From assembly GCA_022828595.1 (NCBI GenBank), contig JAKGHH010000003.1:58827759-58891758 (forward strand): DNA of 64,000 nt, in the 5' to 3' direction. This document shows, one piece after another, positions 45,010 to 55,970 of the stretch (within the stretch, counting starts at the first letter, position 1; each line of letters starts with the position of its first letter). The notes under the pieces are model-generated. The model was not told the origin of the DNA and did no database searches. It saw nothing but the letters and a program-made list of their open reading frames with translations. This DNA is from Nelumbo lutea (taxonomy: Eukaryota > Streptophyta > Magnoliopsida > Proteales > Nelumbonaceae). The translations under genes and the position numbers were made by a program.

Positions 45010-45395
45010 GGCTCTGCTTGCTTTTTGATAAATTACTTACCTGGATAAATACACCTACCTAGGTAAGTGTTTCCTAGGAAAGGTTAACCCGGATAAGTGT
45101 ATTTACCCATGTTCTTTTATTTTCCATGCAAATAAGACGATGACCATTTTAACCACAAAAATCTATTATTATAAGGGGCATTTTTTTTCCATTCAAATAT
45201 TGACAACTTTTTTCCCAAGGTGAGAAAGTTATTTACCCACTTACATAATGGACATGGGATTTTTGGTAAGTGATACCTAAGAAAATAAACTTTTCCTAGT
45301 CCCCACATAAATTTGAAAAAAGAACATGAGATTCTTGGTCAATGGGAATTTGACAAACTTTCTACCCTCTCAAAATCTAAAAAAAGAACGCCCCC
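45010..45395. mobile_element. possible Tourist-like MITE
   Basis: Flanked by TAA (45007-45009 and 45396-45398). The left end GGCTCTGCTTGCTTTTTG and the right end, read inward as GGGGGCGTTCTTTTTTT, are only loosely similar. Internal words GTGTTTCCTAGG and CCTAAGAAAATAAAC partly mirror each other. The boundaries are plausible but not firm. Confidence 0.4.
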
Positions 45396-45398
45396 TAA

Positions 45399-47062
45399 AA
45401 GCAATCCACCTTTTATGCACTTTCTTGGAAGGATAAAATGTCACTTGTCCAAAAAGAAAAGCACTAGATAAAGATAACCACACCATGACTAATTAAAAGT
45501 CTCGACACCCATTATTTATATATCATAAATTTAAGTTAGTATTTTATTTGATTTTTTCATATGTAGATTTTTATAAGCAATTAAATCAGGTTTTATTAGT
45601 AAACATAACACATTGTATTTTTCTGATGAAAGCACTTAATTTCCTAATCTCAACCTAATCAATATCATCTTCACACCTTGTTCCATTATCTTCCAATTCA
45701 AACTAAAGAAAGAATGACAAAATGATTTTTTTTCTTCACAAGATTGTTGAATTTACTTTTGACTCTTTTTTTTTCCTTTTTCAACAACTTCACCCAATAA
45801 CTACTCAGTCTACTCCATTTTTTATTTGTCATCATATGGGACTTTATGACAAATCACAAAATTACCATGCCTTTGGGCAAGATATTGTTTTTTTCTACTT
45901 CCTTTTAGAAGTCTTGACAATAAAGACATGTCATTGACTTGCCCTCATTATAAAGATCTATTTAATAGGAAACATGTTCTAATTAATTATGTAGGATCAA
46001 TTGTTCCTCTAATATTTGATGGCCAGGACTTTGTTGTTAGATTTGGATTTGGACAGCATTGTTGTCATCTCTATTCAAAATAATTAATAAACTCAAACAC
46101 CAATTAAACACCTTCATACAAAAACAAAATATAAAATTTAGGGTAGAACATTTATCAAAACAGTCAAATAAAAAATAAAATACCAAGTTATTTTTCCCAA
46201 AATACATATTAAACTTTAAAATAGTAATTAGTCATTTACATATTTGATTCATTGAAATGAAATGCTAAAATCATTTATTGATTTGCCATTAGGAAGCTAT
46301 ATTCGATTCTTCTAGGTTGGTTGTCATGGCAGAAGGAAGGTTGTCAAGTTTGAATCTTAAGGTAAGTTTAAATCAAACTAATAAAATGTTTGGCTTGAAA
46401 GCCTAAGAGATTGGGGGGGTAGTGTATTGTGGGTACGTGGGCAGGGTTCTCGTGGGCAGGAGATCCGGAGTCGAGATTGGCTTGATATATGTATGTATGT
46501 ATTTTATAAAATATATAATATATTTATAAATTAAAAATATATTAGTCTTTCAAGTTTTTAATTAACTGAACTTGAATTTATCAAATATTTAATTGAACCA
46601 AATTTGAATAAAAATATAGAAATTGAATTGAACTCAAACTTAAACCAGAATATAGGAATATTTTAGTGAACTGAGTCAAAACAGAGCAAGGTTTAGCTGA
46701 ACGCTTTATCTGTTTAGCATGCTGTGGAACCAATGATAAGGCTCCACATCAGTATTAAATACATGGCCACATCTTTTACAGTGGGGTCCATGGATTTATT
46801 ACTGGTATGTTTCACAGCCTCCAAACAGCTAAAGTGTTCAATTAAACTAAATTCGTCAAAACCTGCCAAAATTTTGTTCAGCTCAATTCAACTGCATCCC
46901 TAGCTACTTTGCAACCATTAAATACTCAATCCTTCAAAAGAAATAAAAAAAAAAGTAAAAACCTTGCATGAATAAGGCCAAGCTTGTATGCAGACATGTA
47001 TTCATAAACTGTATTCATAAATATGGTAAGATTCTAATTAGTGTTGTCACACACAAACCAAT
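45399..47062. other. intergenic DNA, no gene seen
   Basis: No gene. 46690-46730 (TTTAGCTGAACGC, CTGTTTAGCATGCTGT) matches part of 7070-7105. A run of ATGTATGTATG lies near 46490. Confidence 0.45.
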
Positions 47063-47065
47063 TCA

Positions 47066-47638
47066 GGGTCCGTTTAGTTTACAGGAATAGGGGTCTAACT
47101 ATTTGGTTGGGTGAAATCAGAACTCCATTCCCTCTCCTTCTTTAGTAAACCTGTTCATGGGCCGCGTAGCCCGATGGCCTGGCCCACACCCCGATCGAGC
47201 TTGGACATGTAATTAGGCCCGCAGACCTGACCTCGGGCCTAAAACACCAAACCCGATTGTGTGTCAGGTCAGGTTCAGAATTTGTCAAAAAAGCCCGACC
47301 TGACTCATTTATATAATATAAAATATATGATATTTATTATAATATATATATTAATAATTTAATATATACATTTTTTCTTTATAAATTCTCTCTCTCTCTC
47401 TATTCAATCACTTCAGCAGTAGCATGAGTTATATACTTTGGGCTCGGGCTCGGGCTCGGGCCTTAAAAAAATCTGTTAATACAGAGTGAAAGCCCGGCCT
47501 AAGCCCGACCCATGAACAAACCTATTCTTTAGGAATGAAATTTTATTCCAATTTCTATGTGAACCAAAACCATGGGAATGGATAATTCCAATTTCAAGAA
47601 ATTTTGGTTCTAATTCCAACTGCGAATCAAGCGGACCC
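47066..47638. mobile_element. Tourist-like MITE, interrupted by a hAT MITE
   Basis: The left end GGGTCCGTTTAGTTTACAGG pairs with the right end, which read inward is GGGTCCGCTTGATTCGCAG. TCA flanks both sides (47063-47065 and 47639-47641). Removing the nested hAT element (47146-47524) leaves about 190 bp, a usual Tourist length. Confidence 0.75.
47146..47524. mobile_element. hAT-type MITE family 1, copy 4
   Basis: A perfect 8-bp duplication TTCTTTAG (47138-47145 and 47525-47532). Ends TAAACCTGTTCATGGGCC and GACCCATGAACAAACCTA. CGGGCTCGGGCTCGGGC in the right arm and GCCCGCAGACCTGACCTCGGGCC in the left match copies 1-3. At 379 bp it is the shortest copy. The perfect duplication suggests the most recent of the four insertions. 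Confidence 0.92.
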
Positions 47639-47780
47639 TCAGAGGGGCTCCCCATGGATTGTACCCCACAGCACACCCCTATAGCATATCCAAACTCCAC
47701 ACAGACCGGACTCAACAGTGGAACCAACTAGACAATGACCATTCTGGGTCCCAGTAAATTGATGGTTTCATGGTCAAAGT

Positions 47781-48214
47781 TAGGGGTGTAAATGGTTCGA
47801 ATTCGAATCAGATCAGGCAATATCCGAATTCGAATCCGATTAAATATTCGAATATTCGATTCGATTCGATTTGAATTCAAATTCGATTAATTAATTATTT
47901 TAGATAATTAATAAATATATAAAACAAATATTTTATTGATATAAAGTATAAAAATATATAAATTATTTATATAACTTAATTATTATATATTATATTAAAT
48001 ATATTATATATTATATATAAGAATTAAATAACCAATCGAATTTGGATATTTATCAATCGAAATAGGTCATATCCGAATTCGAATCTGATTAACTATTAGG
48101 TAAGAATAGGATATCCGAATTCGACCAATTAGATATTCGAATTATCTGAATTCGATTTGATTATACTGAAAATCGAATTCAAAATCGGATTTTCAAATAC
48201 TGTTGACACCCATA
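47781..48214. mobile_element. hAT-type MITE, TAGGGGTGTAAATGG ends
   Basis: A perfect 8-bp duplication GTCAAAGT (47773-47780 and 48215-48222). Ends TAGGGGTGTAAATGG and TGTTGACACCCATA. The arms consist of repeated GAATTCGAAT/ATCCGAATTCG words that pair with each other around an AT-rich centre. No coding capacity. Confidence 0.9.
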
Positions 48215-48222
48215 GTCAAAGT

Positions 48223-49397
48223 GAGCTAATTAGTCGTTTAACAAGTAAAACCGTGATCAATTCCAGATTTTTTTTGTGTTCCGAGCCAGACAAAATTGAT
48301 TCTAATACAAATCCAACACGATGAATCGGATCCTCTTGGCTAGAAATTTAGGGTCCATTTGATTCGTTATTAGAATGGAATTTTTCAAAATCACAATGGT
48401 CTATTGTCAGTCTGTTTGATTCAAATACGAATTGAAATGGAAATTGGAATCAACAATAATGTGATACTGCGGCCCCTTGAGGGGTCTACCCGGTGTAGGT
48501 CTTCACTAGGCTTGCATCCTGAACCTTGAATCATGGGCAAACAAAACCTGATTCTCTTTTGATTCAGAAGCACTAACATTGATCGTTTTATTTTTTTTTC
48601 AAAAGAAATTTTGATTTTTTTCTGGTAACTAGAGAATAAAGACACGGAAAATTTTTCCTTTGGGAAAATTTACCAAAAACGGTAGCAAAGAAAGAAGCTA
48701 CTGAGTACCGTCCACATATGTAAAAAGACAAACATTATAAAGAACGGTTCAAATTGAAACTTCTTCCCTCTGCCAAAAAAAAAAAAAAAATGAAACTTCT
48801 TCCAACAATAAAATATTCGAAAATGGGTTGGATCTAAAAAACGGTTCGGATTCTATGAATACACCCACGATCAAGATCCGGTCCAATATTGTTGTTCACA
48901 TTGGAGTCCAAACCAAATTCAGATCGCATGCGGATATCCCTTGATAAATTAAAAAAATATATTAAAATATTATATTATTAATAGGATAAATTAATAAAAA
49001 CTATTTTTATATACAAAATTACAAAGTTAGTGTGGATTCATATTACTAAAAAAGTAAATAAACCGATAAACATGAGATTGTCTTGATCGGATTGGATTGG
49101 AATTCGAAATGTATACTAAGACGGTAAGACTAGGTGGACCCGTTATCAATCGGATCATCTTATTCGGATTGAATTGAAATTCTATCTCAAACATTAAAAA
49201 GATTCCATTCCAGCATTTCAGCTCGTCGTGCCCTAGAGTATAATGTATTGGATTTGTATTTAATTTGTCTGTGTTTGAAATAAATAAAAAAATTTAAAAA
49301 TCTTAAAAAACTAATTACTCTTAAGTTACACATAATACATGTATATATAAAAAATTGCATATAAATATAAAATATTAAGTTTATCACTTATAAGTTC
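48223..49397. other. intergenic DNA, no gene seen
   Basis: Near 48348 GGGTCCATTTGATTCG looks like one end of a Tourist MITE and GTTTGATTCAAATACGAATTG follows, but the other end was not found. An A-run lies at about 48775-48790. No gene. Confidence 0.45.
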
Positions 49398-50254
49398 TGA
49401 TGGAGCGCGATCCGGCCGGTCTTAGCTGTCCGCTGCCTTGCTTCCGAACGGGGTAGCAGGGAACCTGAAACCGAGGAGATGGGAAAGCTCCGGGGGGAAC
49501 CCGGTGTAGAGGCTCCGAAGCTCAAGTTAGAATCTTTCAAAAGCAAGGTAATACCAGATAGCGCAAAGTTTGCATACCTCCATTGTCGGGGGGCAGGGGC
49601 TCTTATAGTCACTTCGTGTACTCGTCCCGAGGCCCTTGTCAGATCGGGTATGATTACCCTTGCGCTTGTCAACTCGGCCGTCATCCCTTCTGTTGAGACA
49701 GAACCGTCACTGCCTAACCGTCTAACTGGAGATGGCGGCGTCAGTGGCGGTGGCAGGTGGCCGTTTAGAGTGCTGCTGCCAAACGTCAGATCCCAAGTCA
49801 GTCAGGCGTGGCGTCCTCGGGCACGGACTTCCCTGGTGTCAGGCATGGTACGACTTGTTTGGCTTTGGTGCCTAGAAGATGATACGAAGTGCTGAGCGAG
49901 GCGGTCTTGAGCTCGGAGGTATCCCGAACTGTTACAAGGTGGGTCAGTTCGGCGAAGTGTCCCGAGCTGTTACAAGGTGGGTCAGTTCGGCGATGTCTAT
50001 CCCAAGCTGTTACAAGGTGGGTCAGTTCGGCGATGTTTATCCCGAGCTGTTACAAGGTGGGTCAGTTCGGCGAAGTGTATCCTGAGCTGTTACAAGGTGG
50101 GTCAGTTCGGCGATGTCTATCCCGAGCTGTTACAAGGTGGGTCAGTTCGGCGGTGTGTCCCCTTGTCCCCGCCTAGGCTTGGCCCCTTCTGTCGAGCTGT
50201 CGTTTCTGCCACGTGTCACATAATGGAGAGGTCGGGCCAAATCTTCCTTCATCA
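49398..50254 (-). repeat. 3' LTR of element C
   Basis: On the minus strand it starts TGATGAAGGAAGATTTGG and ends GCGCTCCATCA. It contains the six-unit tandem array described separately. The 3' LTR U3 lies next to the antisense gene promoter, which is outside the LTR. Confidence 0.93.
49919..50155. repeat. six-copy ~40-bp tandem array in the 3' LTR of C
   Basis: The unit is about 38-41 bp with core GTTACAAGGTGGGTCAGTTC, six copies, and small differences in the variable part (GGCGAAGTGT, GGCGATGTCTAT). The same array is in the other LTR (59413-59649). The open frames here are repeats of this unit. Confidence 0.95.
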
Positions 50255-50270
50255 ATTGTCCCCCACTCCT
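50255..50270 (-). other. polypurine tract of element C
   Basis: On the minus strand AGGAGTGGGGGACAAT directly precedes the 3' LTR, matching the purine runs of A and B. Confidence 0.8.
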
Positions 50271-50725
50271 TGTGCCGAGGGTCTTGCCATGGTGCGGGGA
50301 GTTTTCGCGAGGTAGCTGGTGGATTTGTCCCGTCCTTCAAACCTTCACTGTACGAGACGCTTTTGCTATGGTTCTTTCGGTTTCCAAGGAGGCTGGGAAC
50401 GTGCTTACTCAAGAACGCTGGTGGTTGTGACCGCGCGTTTTAAATTTCAAACCAACTCGCGCCGCTGGGACGTGACAGCGGGTCATTTCAAAAAGGCACG
50501 ACACTGCTGTACGTGCGCGGTCGACTGTCACGGAGACGTGCAGCGCGTCAGTTTCAAAAAGACGCGTGTCGAAGCGACGTCGGTTTCAAAAGGACGCACA
50601 GACGTTTCGCTTTTTTCGGAAAGACGTGCGCCAATCACGTCTCAGCCTTAAGGGTTGTGCGGCCGGTAAGAACGTGGGCCGTTGGATCATCTTCGGTCTG
50701 CACGGTCGATTCTTGGTTACTGTAT

Positions 50726-50735
50726 CTATAAATAG
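50726..50735 (+). promoter_or_regulatory. TATA box of the antisense gene in element C
   Basis: CTATAAATAG followed by TGGGGG, 184 bases before the ATG at 50910. It is identical to the boxes in A and B. A GGTGAGT donor-like site (about 50878) lies between box and ATG. Confidence 0.8.
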
Positions 50736-50909
50736 TGGGGGACCCCGGTTGTGTCACTTCTGCGGTTTGTCTACTGAGCTCACGTCCAATCTTTCAGCTC
50801 GCATCCAAGTCTTTTCCAGCTCGCGTCAAGGCTGTTTACACAGTTCACGGTTCTTTAGTTTTTCTTCAAACTTTCCGGTGAGTACTTTCTTGAATTCGTC
50901 TTTTCCCCA

Positions 50910-52867
50910 ATGTCTAGCTTTGATAGCTCAGACGACTCTTCGAGTAGGGCCGATGTAGGTTCCACCAACTGAGTCGTGTCCCCAGACTGCCTCAGTGAAC
51001 CTGAGGTGGAGTTTGAGGACTACGAACCAGTAGGTCGAGTCGCTTCGGGCAGTTTGGCGTCTACCTCCCGCCGAGGTCGGATGCTAGACCGGTTTGGCCC
51101 TTCGACCATGACACCTGAGGGGCTTCAATCCATACTTCTGCCTTATAATCTTCCCGGGGGGTACACATATTTTATTCCTTCGGGTAGCTTTCCTTGGGAA
51201 CACGGTCCCGACGAGATCGTGATTTTTCGAGAGCAGCTCGCTGCAGGGTTGCGACTTCCTTTCCATCCCCTTCTCGTCGAAGTCATAAACCACTTCAGTG
51301 TCACCATTGGCCAGCTTCATCCGAACTCTATCCGGAACCTGGTGGGGACAATCTCCCTTTTTTGCGAGCAGAACTTTCCCTTAGACTTAGAGATATTCTC
51401 CTCTATCTTGATGCTCAAGAGACAGGCGGGTTCTCTTCCTGGGGGGAGACGGGTGTATTACCTTACTCCTCGCCAGGGTTTCAAGCTTCTGCACGATCTT
51501 CCTAATAAGGTCCCGGCTTGGAAGCGGGACTACTTCGGCGTGCGAAGTGCACAAGGATGGCCCTTTCAGACCGGGTGGGGTGAGGCCACTCCCGATTTGG
51601 GCGTAACTCTTGATAAAGAGACGGTGAAGGGTCTCCGGCAGTGGGCACGGCAAGGCTTAAAGTGCCACCACTACTTAACGAAGGCTAAGCTTTTTGCAGC
51701 CGGCCTGAGTTCGGGTAGGTTTCTGGCTATGCGATTTTTTTTTTTTGATGTCGAACTCGTTTCTGTAGGTGTGATGGATGCGGAGAGAACTTGTGGGGGG
51801 CGTTTGTTCCAAGGTATGAAGAGGAGGAAGCGGGTCGCCAAGCGAACTCGTAACGAGCTGCCCCTGGATGAGGAGCCCCAAGCCCCAGACCATACGCCAG
51901 AGGATCTGCCCAGGGAGCCCGAAGTGACTCCACCGGTGCACGAGACTGCCGGGGCGCCTTTCGCTGAAACCACTCATATGGGCGCTCCTGCGTACTCAAG
52001 TGCTCCTGCTCACTCCGGGTCTGCTCATACGCGGGCTGGGCCCTTAGGCTCGGGAGCTCAAGGGGAGTTTAGGAGAGTGTTGACGCCGAACTACGCTCTT
52101 CAGAAGAGTAGGGATGCTACTTTCCCCGAGGAGGTCGCGGCGTGGACCGATCTTCCCTTGAATCAGGTCGCTTGTCGTGCCGTAACGCATGCCATGGTGG
52201 TAAGTTAGATTCTGTCTTCCTTTTTTATTCTGTTGCTTCTGCTGTCATTTTGCTCACTTGTTTCTTTTGGTAGGTGAATTCTTCGATTCATGCATTGGCG
52301 GCCCAAGTGGAGAGGAGCTCGCGACAGGCGCGAGCTGCTGAGGCTGCCGCTCATGCTGCTAAAGAAGCCTTCCGTGCTGCAGAGGCAAATACCCGGGCTG
52401 CTGAGGCGGCTGCTTATGCTGCTGAAAAGGTTGCTTGCGTCGCGATGGCCAGACAGGCGAGGTCTCAGCGTGACGTTGAGGCCATGGGGGTAGTTGTCAA
52501 GCATATGGCGGACTTGAAGTTGGATTTGCAGCATCAAGTCGAGTATCTTCAAGAGGACATTAGGGAGAGAACACATATTTTTTCCCAAGGCATTGAAGAT
52601 GCCAAGAAGAAGGCAGTTGAAGACTACATTGCCTCCCCGCGTTTTGACGATCTGATGGTGGACTCTTACAGGAGGGGGTTCAAGTTGAGCTGGTGGATGA
52701 TCCGGAATACATACCCCGACCTCGATGTAAGTGCCATAACCACTTCGCGCATAACTCAGGAGATGGCCAATGCTGCCGATGGCGAGCCGGACTCTGAAGG
52801 AGAGGCAGGGCCTTCGGGTGTTGTTGAAGTGCCTTCCGATGGCGAAGAAGTGGCTCCGAGCATGTAA
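50910..52867 (+). pseudogene. antisense gene (aORF) of element C, three exons, near-intact
   Basis: Exons 50910-51714, 51769-52199 and 52274-52867 join to 609 codons plus stop. Introns are 54 nt (GTAGGT..TGTAG; a multiple of three and open if retained) and 74 nt (GTAAGT..GGTAG). The product starts MSSFDSSDD. The FPWEHGPDEIVIFREQL, QLHPNSIRNLVGTIS and VPAWKRDYF blocks resemble the plant 'putative gypsy type transposon' family. A basic MKRRKRVAKRTRNE patch (possible nuclear localisation signal), a Pro/Ala-rich linker, an alanine-rich coiled coil, RFDDLMVDSYRRG and an acidic tail follow. One TGA (50970-50972, codon 21) interrupts it, likely a CGA-to-TGA change; the frame then continues to the end. 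It runs opposite to gag-pol and converges on pol. Function is unknown. Confidence 0.85.
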
Positions 52868-53073
52868 TTTTTTTTTTTTTGCTAGTGTACTGTTTCTTGC
52901 AATGGAGTGTCTTTTCCCCTTGCTCATCTTCCCCGAGCTGTTTCTTTGCCGGGTTTTTAAATTTCTGTGGCCTTTTATGCCACGAACTGATTTTTGCCGA
53001 GCTGATAATGTGCTGAAGTTCCTCGGCTTGCCTTGTGGCACATGGCCTGATTTCGTCCACTTCGCTAGGTGGT

Positions 53074-54310
53074 TTATAGGTAGTATCGCCTCAAGTTTAC
53101 GATGTTCCACGTTCGGGGTACTCGTTTTCCCTCCACGGTTTCGAGTTCGTATGCACCCCCGAGCGCTGTTTTTACTTTATAGGGCCCTTCCCAATTAGGT
53201 CCAAGCTTGCCGACGCCGGGTTCGGGCACCATAATCTTACGAAGGACCAGGTCGCCGACTCGGAAGCTTCGTTGCTTTACTCTGCTATTGTAGTAGCGAG
53301 CTACCTGCTGCTGGTATGCCGCTGTTCGGATGTGCGCGAGGTCCCTTCAACCTCACCGCTTCAGTGCCGTAGGTGAGGTTGAAGGGGGTTTCTCCCGTGG
53401 CTGCTTTTTCGGTCGTTCGGTGAGCCCATAAGACACTTGGTAGCTCTTCGGCCCACAATCCCTTAGCACGATCCAGACGTGCTTTCAGTCCGTGCAGGAT
53501 GGCTCTGTTCATCACTTCCGTCTGGCCGTTTGCCTGTGGATGCTTGACTGACGTGAAATTTTGCCGAATCCCCATGTCTTGGCACCACTCTTGGAACTTG
53601 ATATCCTCGAACTGTTTGCCGTTGTCGGAGATTAGAACCCGAGGTAATCTGAACCGACATACTATGTTCTTCCAAAAGAAGTTCTGTATGTTTCGGGCCA
53701 TAACAGTTGCCAGAGGTTCGGCTTCTATCCACTTCGTAAAGTAATCTACTGCAACAACTAAGAATTTTCTTCCGCCTGTTGCTGGTGGGAATGGCCCTAG
53801 GAGGTCGATGCCCCATTGTGCAAATGGCCACGGGCTGGCGAGTGATTTGAGGTCGGAGGCAGGTTGATGGTGGATATTAGCGTGCTTCTGACACTTGTCG
53901 CATTTTCTGACGAGCTTGACAACTTCTGCCTTCATCGTTGGCCAGTAGTATCCTTGTCGAAGTGCCTTTTGGGCGAGTGCTCTGCCCCCCAAGTGTCCGC
54001 CGCACAGGCCTTCACGAGTGCCGCGGAGTACAAACTCGGCTTCGGTAGGTCGCAAGCACCGCAATTAGGGGAGCGTGTGTGACCGTCGGTATAACTGTTT
54101 GTCTATTATGACATATTTGGCCGCCTGGCGCTGCACCCTCTTGGCCGCATTGCGTTCTGCAGGGAAGGTTCTGTCTATCAGGAAGCTCGCGAGTGGATCG
54201 ATCCAGGTCGGCTCTGCTTCTAAGATGGGAGCGACCTCCTCTGTCCCTGCGAGAATACTAGGCCGAGGTAAGTGCTCTATGTACACAGTTCTCATATTGT
54301 TGTGACTCAT
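53074..54310 (-). pseudogene. integrase of element C
   Basis: The N-terminal linker (HLPRPSILAGTEEVAPI) runs to a TAA near 54063. Then come the zinc-binding region (EGLCGGHLG, YYWP, CDKCQKH) and the catalytic core with WGIDLLGPF, LISDNGKQF and ANGQTEVMNRAI, so D, D and E are present. After FNLTYGTEAV a deletion removes about 50 residues found in A, and the C-terminal domain continues in another frame (VARYYNSRV, LGPNWEGPYKV) to VNLRRYYL ending at 53074. No chromodomain. It ends 206 bp from the stop of the convergent antisense gene. Confidence 0.88.
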
Positions 54311-54402
54311 GCTGGCTAACCGGGACAGGGCGTCGGCCTCAGTGTTTTCGGACCTCGGAATTTGCCTGATGATGTGTGACCGGAAGTTGAGCAGGGATTC
54401 TT

Positions 54403-55098
54403 TTACTTTGGCAAATATGCGATCATGGAGAGATCACGTGCTTCATATTCACCGGTAACTTGGTTTACCACGAGCTGAGAAACGCTGCAGATGACCAAGT
54501 GTTTTGCCTTAACCTTTCGCGCTAGGTCCAGCCCGGCGATCAGTGCTTCATACTCTGCCTCGTTGTTGGATGCCGCGAACTCAAAGCGTAGTGCGTACTC
54601 TACTTTTGTGCCGCTCGGGCCGCACAAGACTATTCCAGCTCCGCTGCCCTGCCGGTTCGAGGAACCATCCATGTGAACGATCCAGGGCTCCTCATCCCAA
54701 TTCGCTCTTCGCCTGATCAGGAGAGATGCCACACTGGGTGCTACTTCACGGGGTTCGAACTCTATGGGCTCAGGAGCTCCAGGTTCGCCGCAAATGGGGA
54801 CCTCGGGCTCGACCTGTGGAGCTTCATGGCTGAAAGTGCACTCGGCAATAAAATCTGCCAAAGCTTGGGCCTTGATAGCGGTTCTCGGTTTGTACTGGAG
54901 GTCGTACTCGCTGAGTTCGATGGCCCATTTCGTCAGTCGACCGGAGACTTTGAGTTTGAGTAAAACTTGTCTAACAGGTTTGTCAGTTAGGACGATGACG
55001 GTGTGAGCCTGGAAGTAGGGGCGGAGTTTCCGAGTTGCTATTACTAGAGCGTATGCTAGTTTTTCTATCTCCGGGTACCTTGCCTCTGCTCCCTGCAA
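54403..55098 (-). pseudogene. RNase H and second RNase H of element C
   Basis: The first part, RYPEIEKLAYALVIATRKLRP through LTKWAIELSEYDLQY and KAQALADFIAECTF, is the end of the first RNase H. The second RNase H follows: VHMDGSSNRQGSGAGIVL, NNEAEYEALIAGL and ICSVSQLVVNQV. The last motif has Val where A has the catalytic Asp (CSDS), so this domain should be inactive. The frame is lost after IAYLPK. Confidence 0.88.
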
Positions 55099-55122
55099 AA
55101 TTTTACTAACATAATATATGGG

Positions 55123-55970
55123 TCATTGGACCCGGTCTGTTTCCTTTATTAGTACTGAACTGACCGCCTCATCACTCGCCGAGAGGTACAGTTGTAAGAC
55201 CTCGCCCACCTCGGGCCAGGCTAAGGTTGGCACACTAGCGAGGTAACCTTTTAGTTCGTTGAACGCGAACTGGTAGTCCTGGGTCCATTCGAACCCTTTG
55301 CCTTTGATTGCCTTGAAGAAGGGTAGGCAGCGGTCTGCTGACTTAGATAAGACGCGGCTTAGAGCGGCTATGCAGCCGTTTAGCCTCTGAACCTCTTTTA
55401 CTTTCCGATGAGGTTTCATATCTAGAATGGCTTTTATTTTGTCCGGGTTGGCCTCAATACCGCGCCGATTGACAATGTAGCCTAGGAACTTGCCCGAGGT
55501 GACGCCGAAGACACACTTGTTGGGATTCAACTTCATGCTAAACTGACGCAGGATTTGGAAAACAGAATCTAAGTCATGATTTAACTCTTGTGAAAACTGA
55601 GTCTTGACGACCATGTCGTCTACATAGCACTCTATCTTCGTGCCAATCAGGGGCCGAAATAGCTTATTTACAAGTCTTTGGAAAGTTGCCCCGGCATTTT
55701 TTAGTCCGAAGGGCATGACTTTGTAGCAATACAGGCCGAACTCGGTAATGAAGCTGGTTTTTTCCTCATCGGATGGTTCATCCTAACTTGGTTGTAGCCC
55801 GAGTAGGCGTCCAGGAAGCTTAGCAACTCGTTTCCCGAGGTCATGTCCACTAGGCGGTCAATTCTGGGGAGGGGGAAGCAATCTTTCGGGCAAGCTCGGT
55901 TCAGGTCGGTATAGTCGACGCACATGCGCCACTTGCCGCTTGCCTTTTTTACCAACACTGGGTTGGCCAC
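55123..55970 (-). pseudogene. reverse transcriptase of element C
   Basis: VANPVLVKKASGKWRMCVDYTDLN, CPKDCFPLPRID and LSFLDAYSGYNQVRMN are RT blocks 1-3; a frameshift follows near 55780. MPFGLKNAGATFQRLVN and ECYVDDMVVKTQF carry the catalytic YVDD intact, then KLNPNKCVFGVTSGKFLGYIV and the connection to RNase H. It ends at a TGA where A, B-type relatives have CGA (before PIYYVSK). Confidence 0.9.

Noticed and set aside
49919..50155. Regular direct repeats that could suggest a CRISPR-like array
   Set aside because: The units are tandem with almost no spacer, lie inside an LTR in duplicate, and the genome is a plant.
51084..51999. Minus-strand open frames opposite the antisense gene of C
   Set aside because: They are shadows of the real plus-strand frame and have no conserved counterparts in A.
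52205..53110. 301-codon minus-strand frame in element C
   Set aside because: It lies opposite the antisense gene exon 3 and has no similarity to the pol end, which is in another frame; it is a chance open frame.
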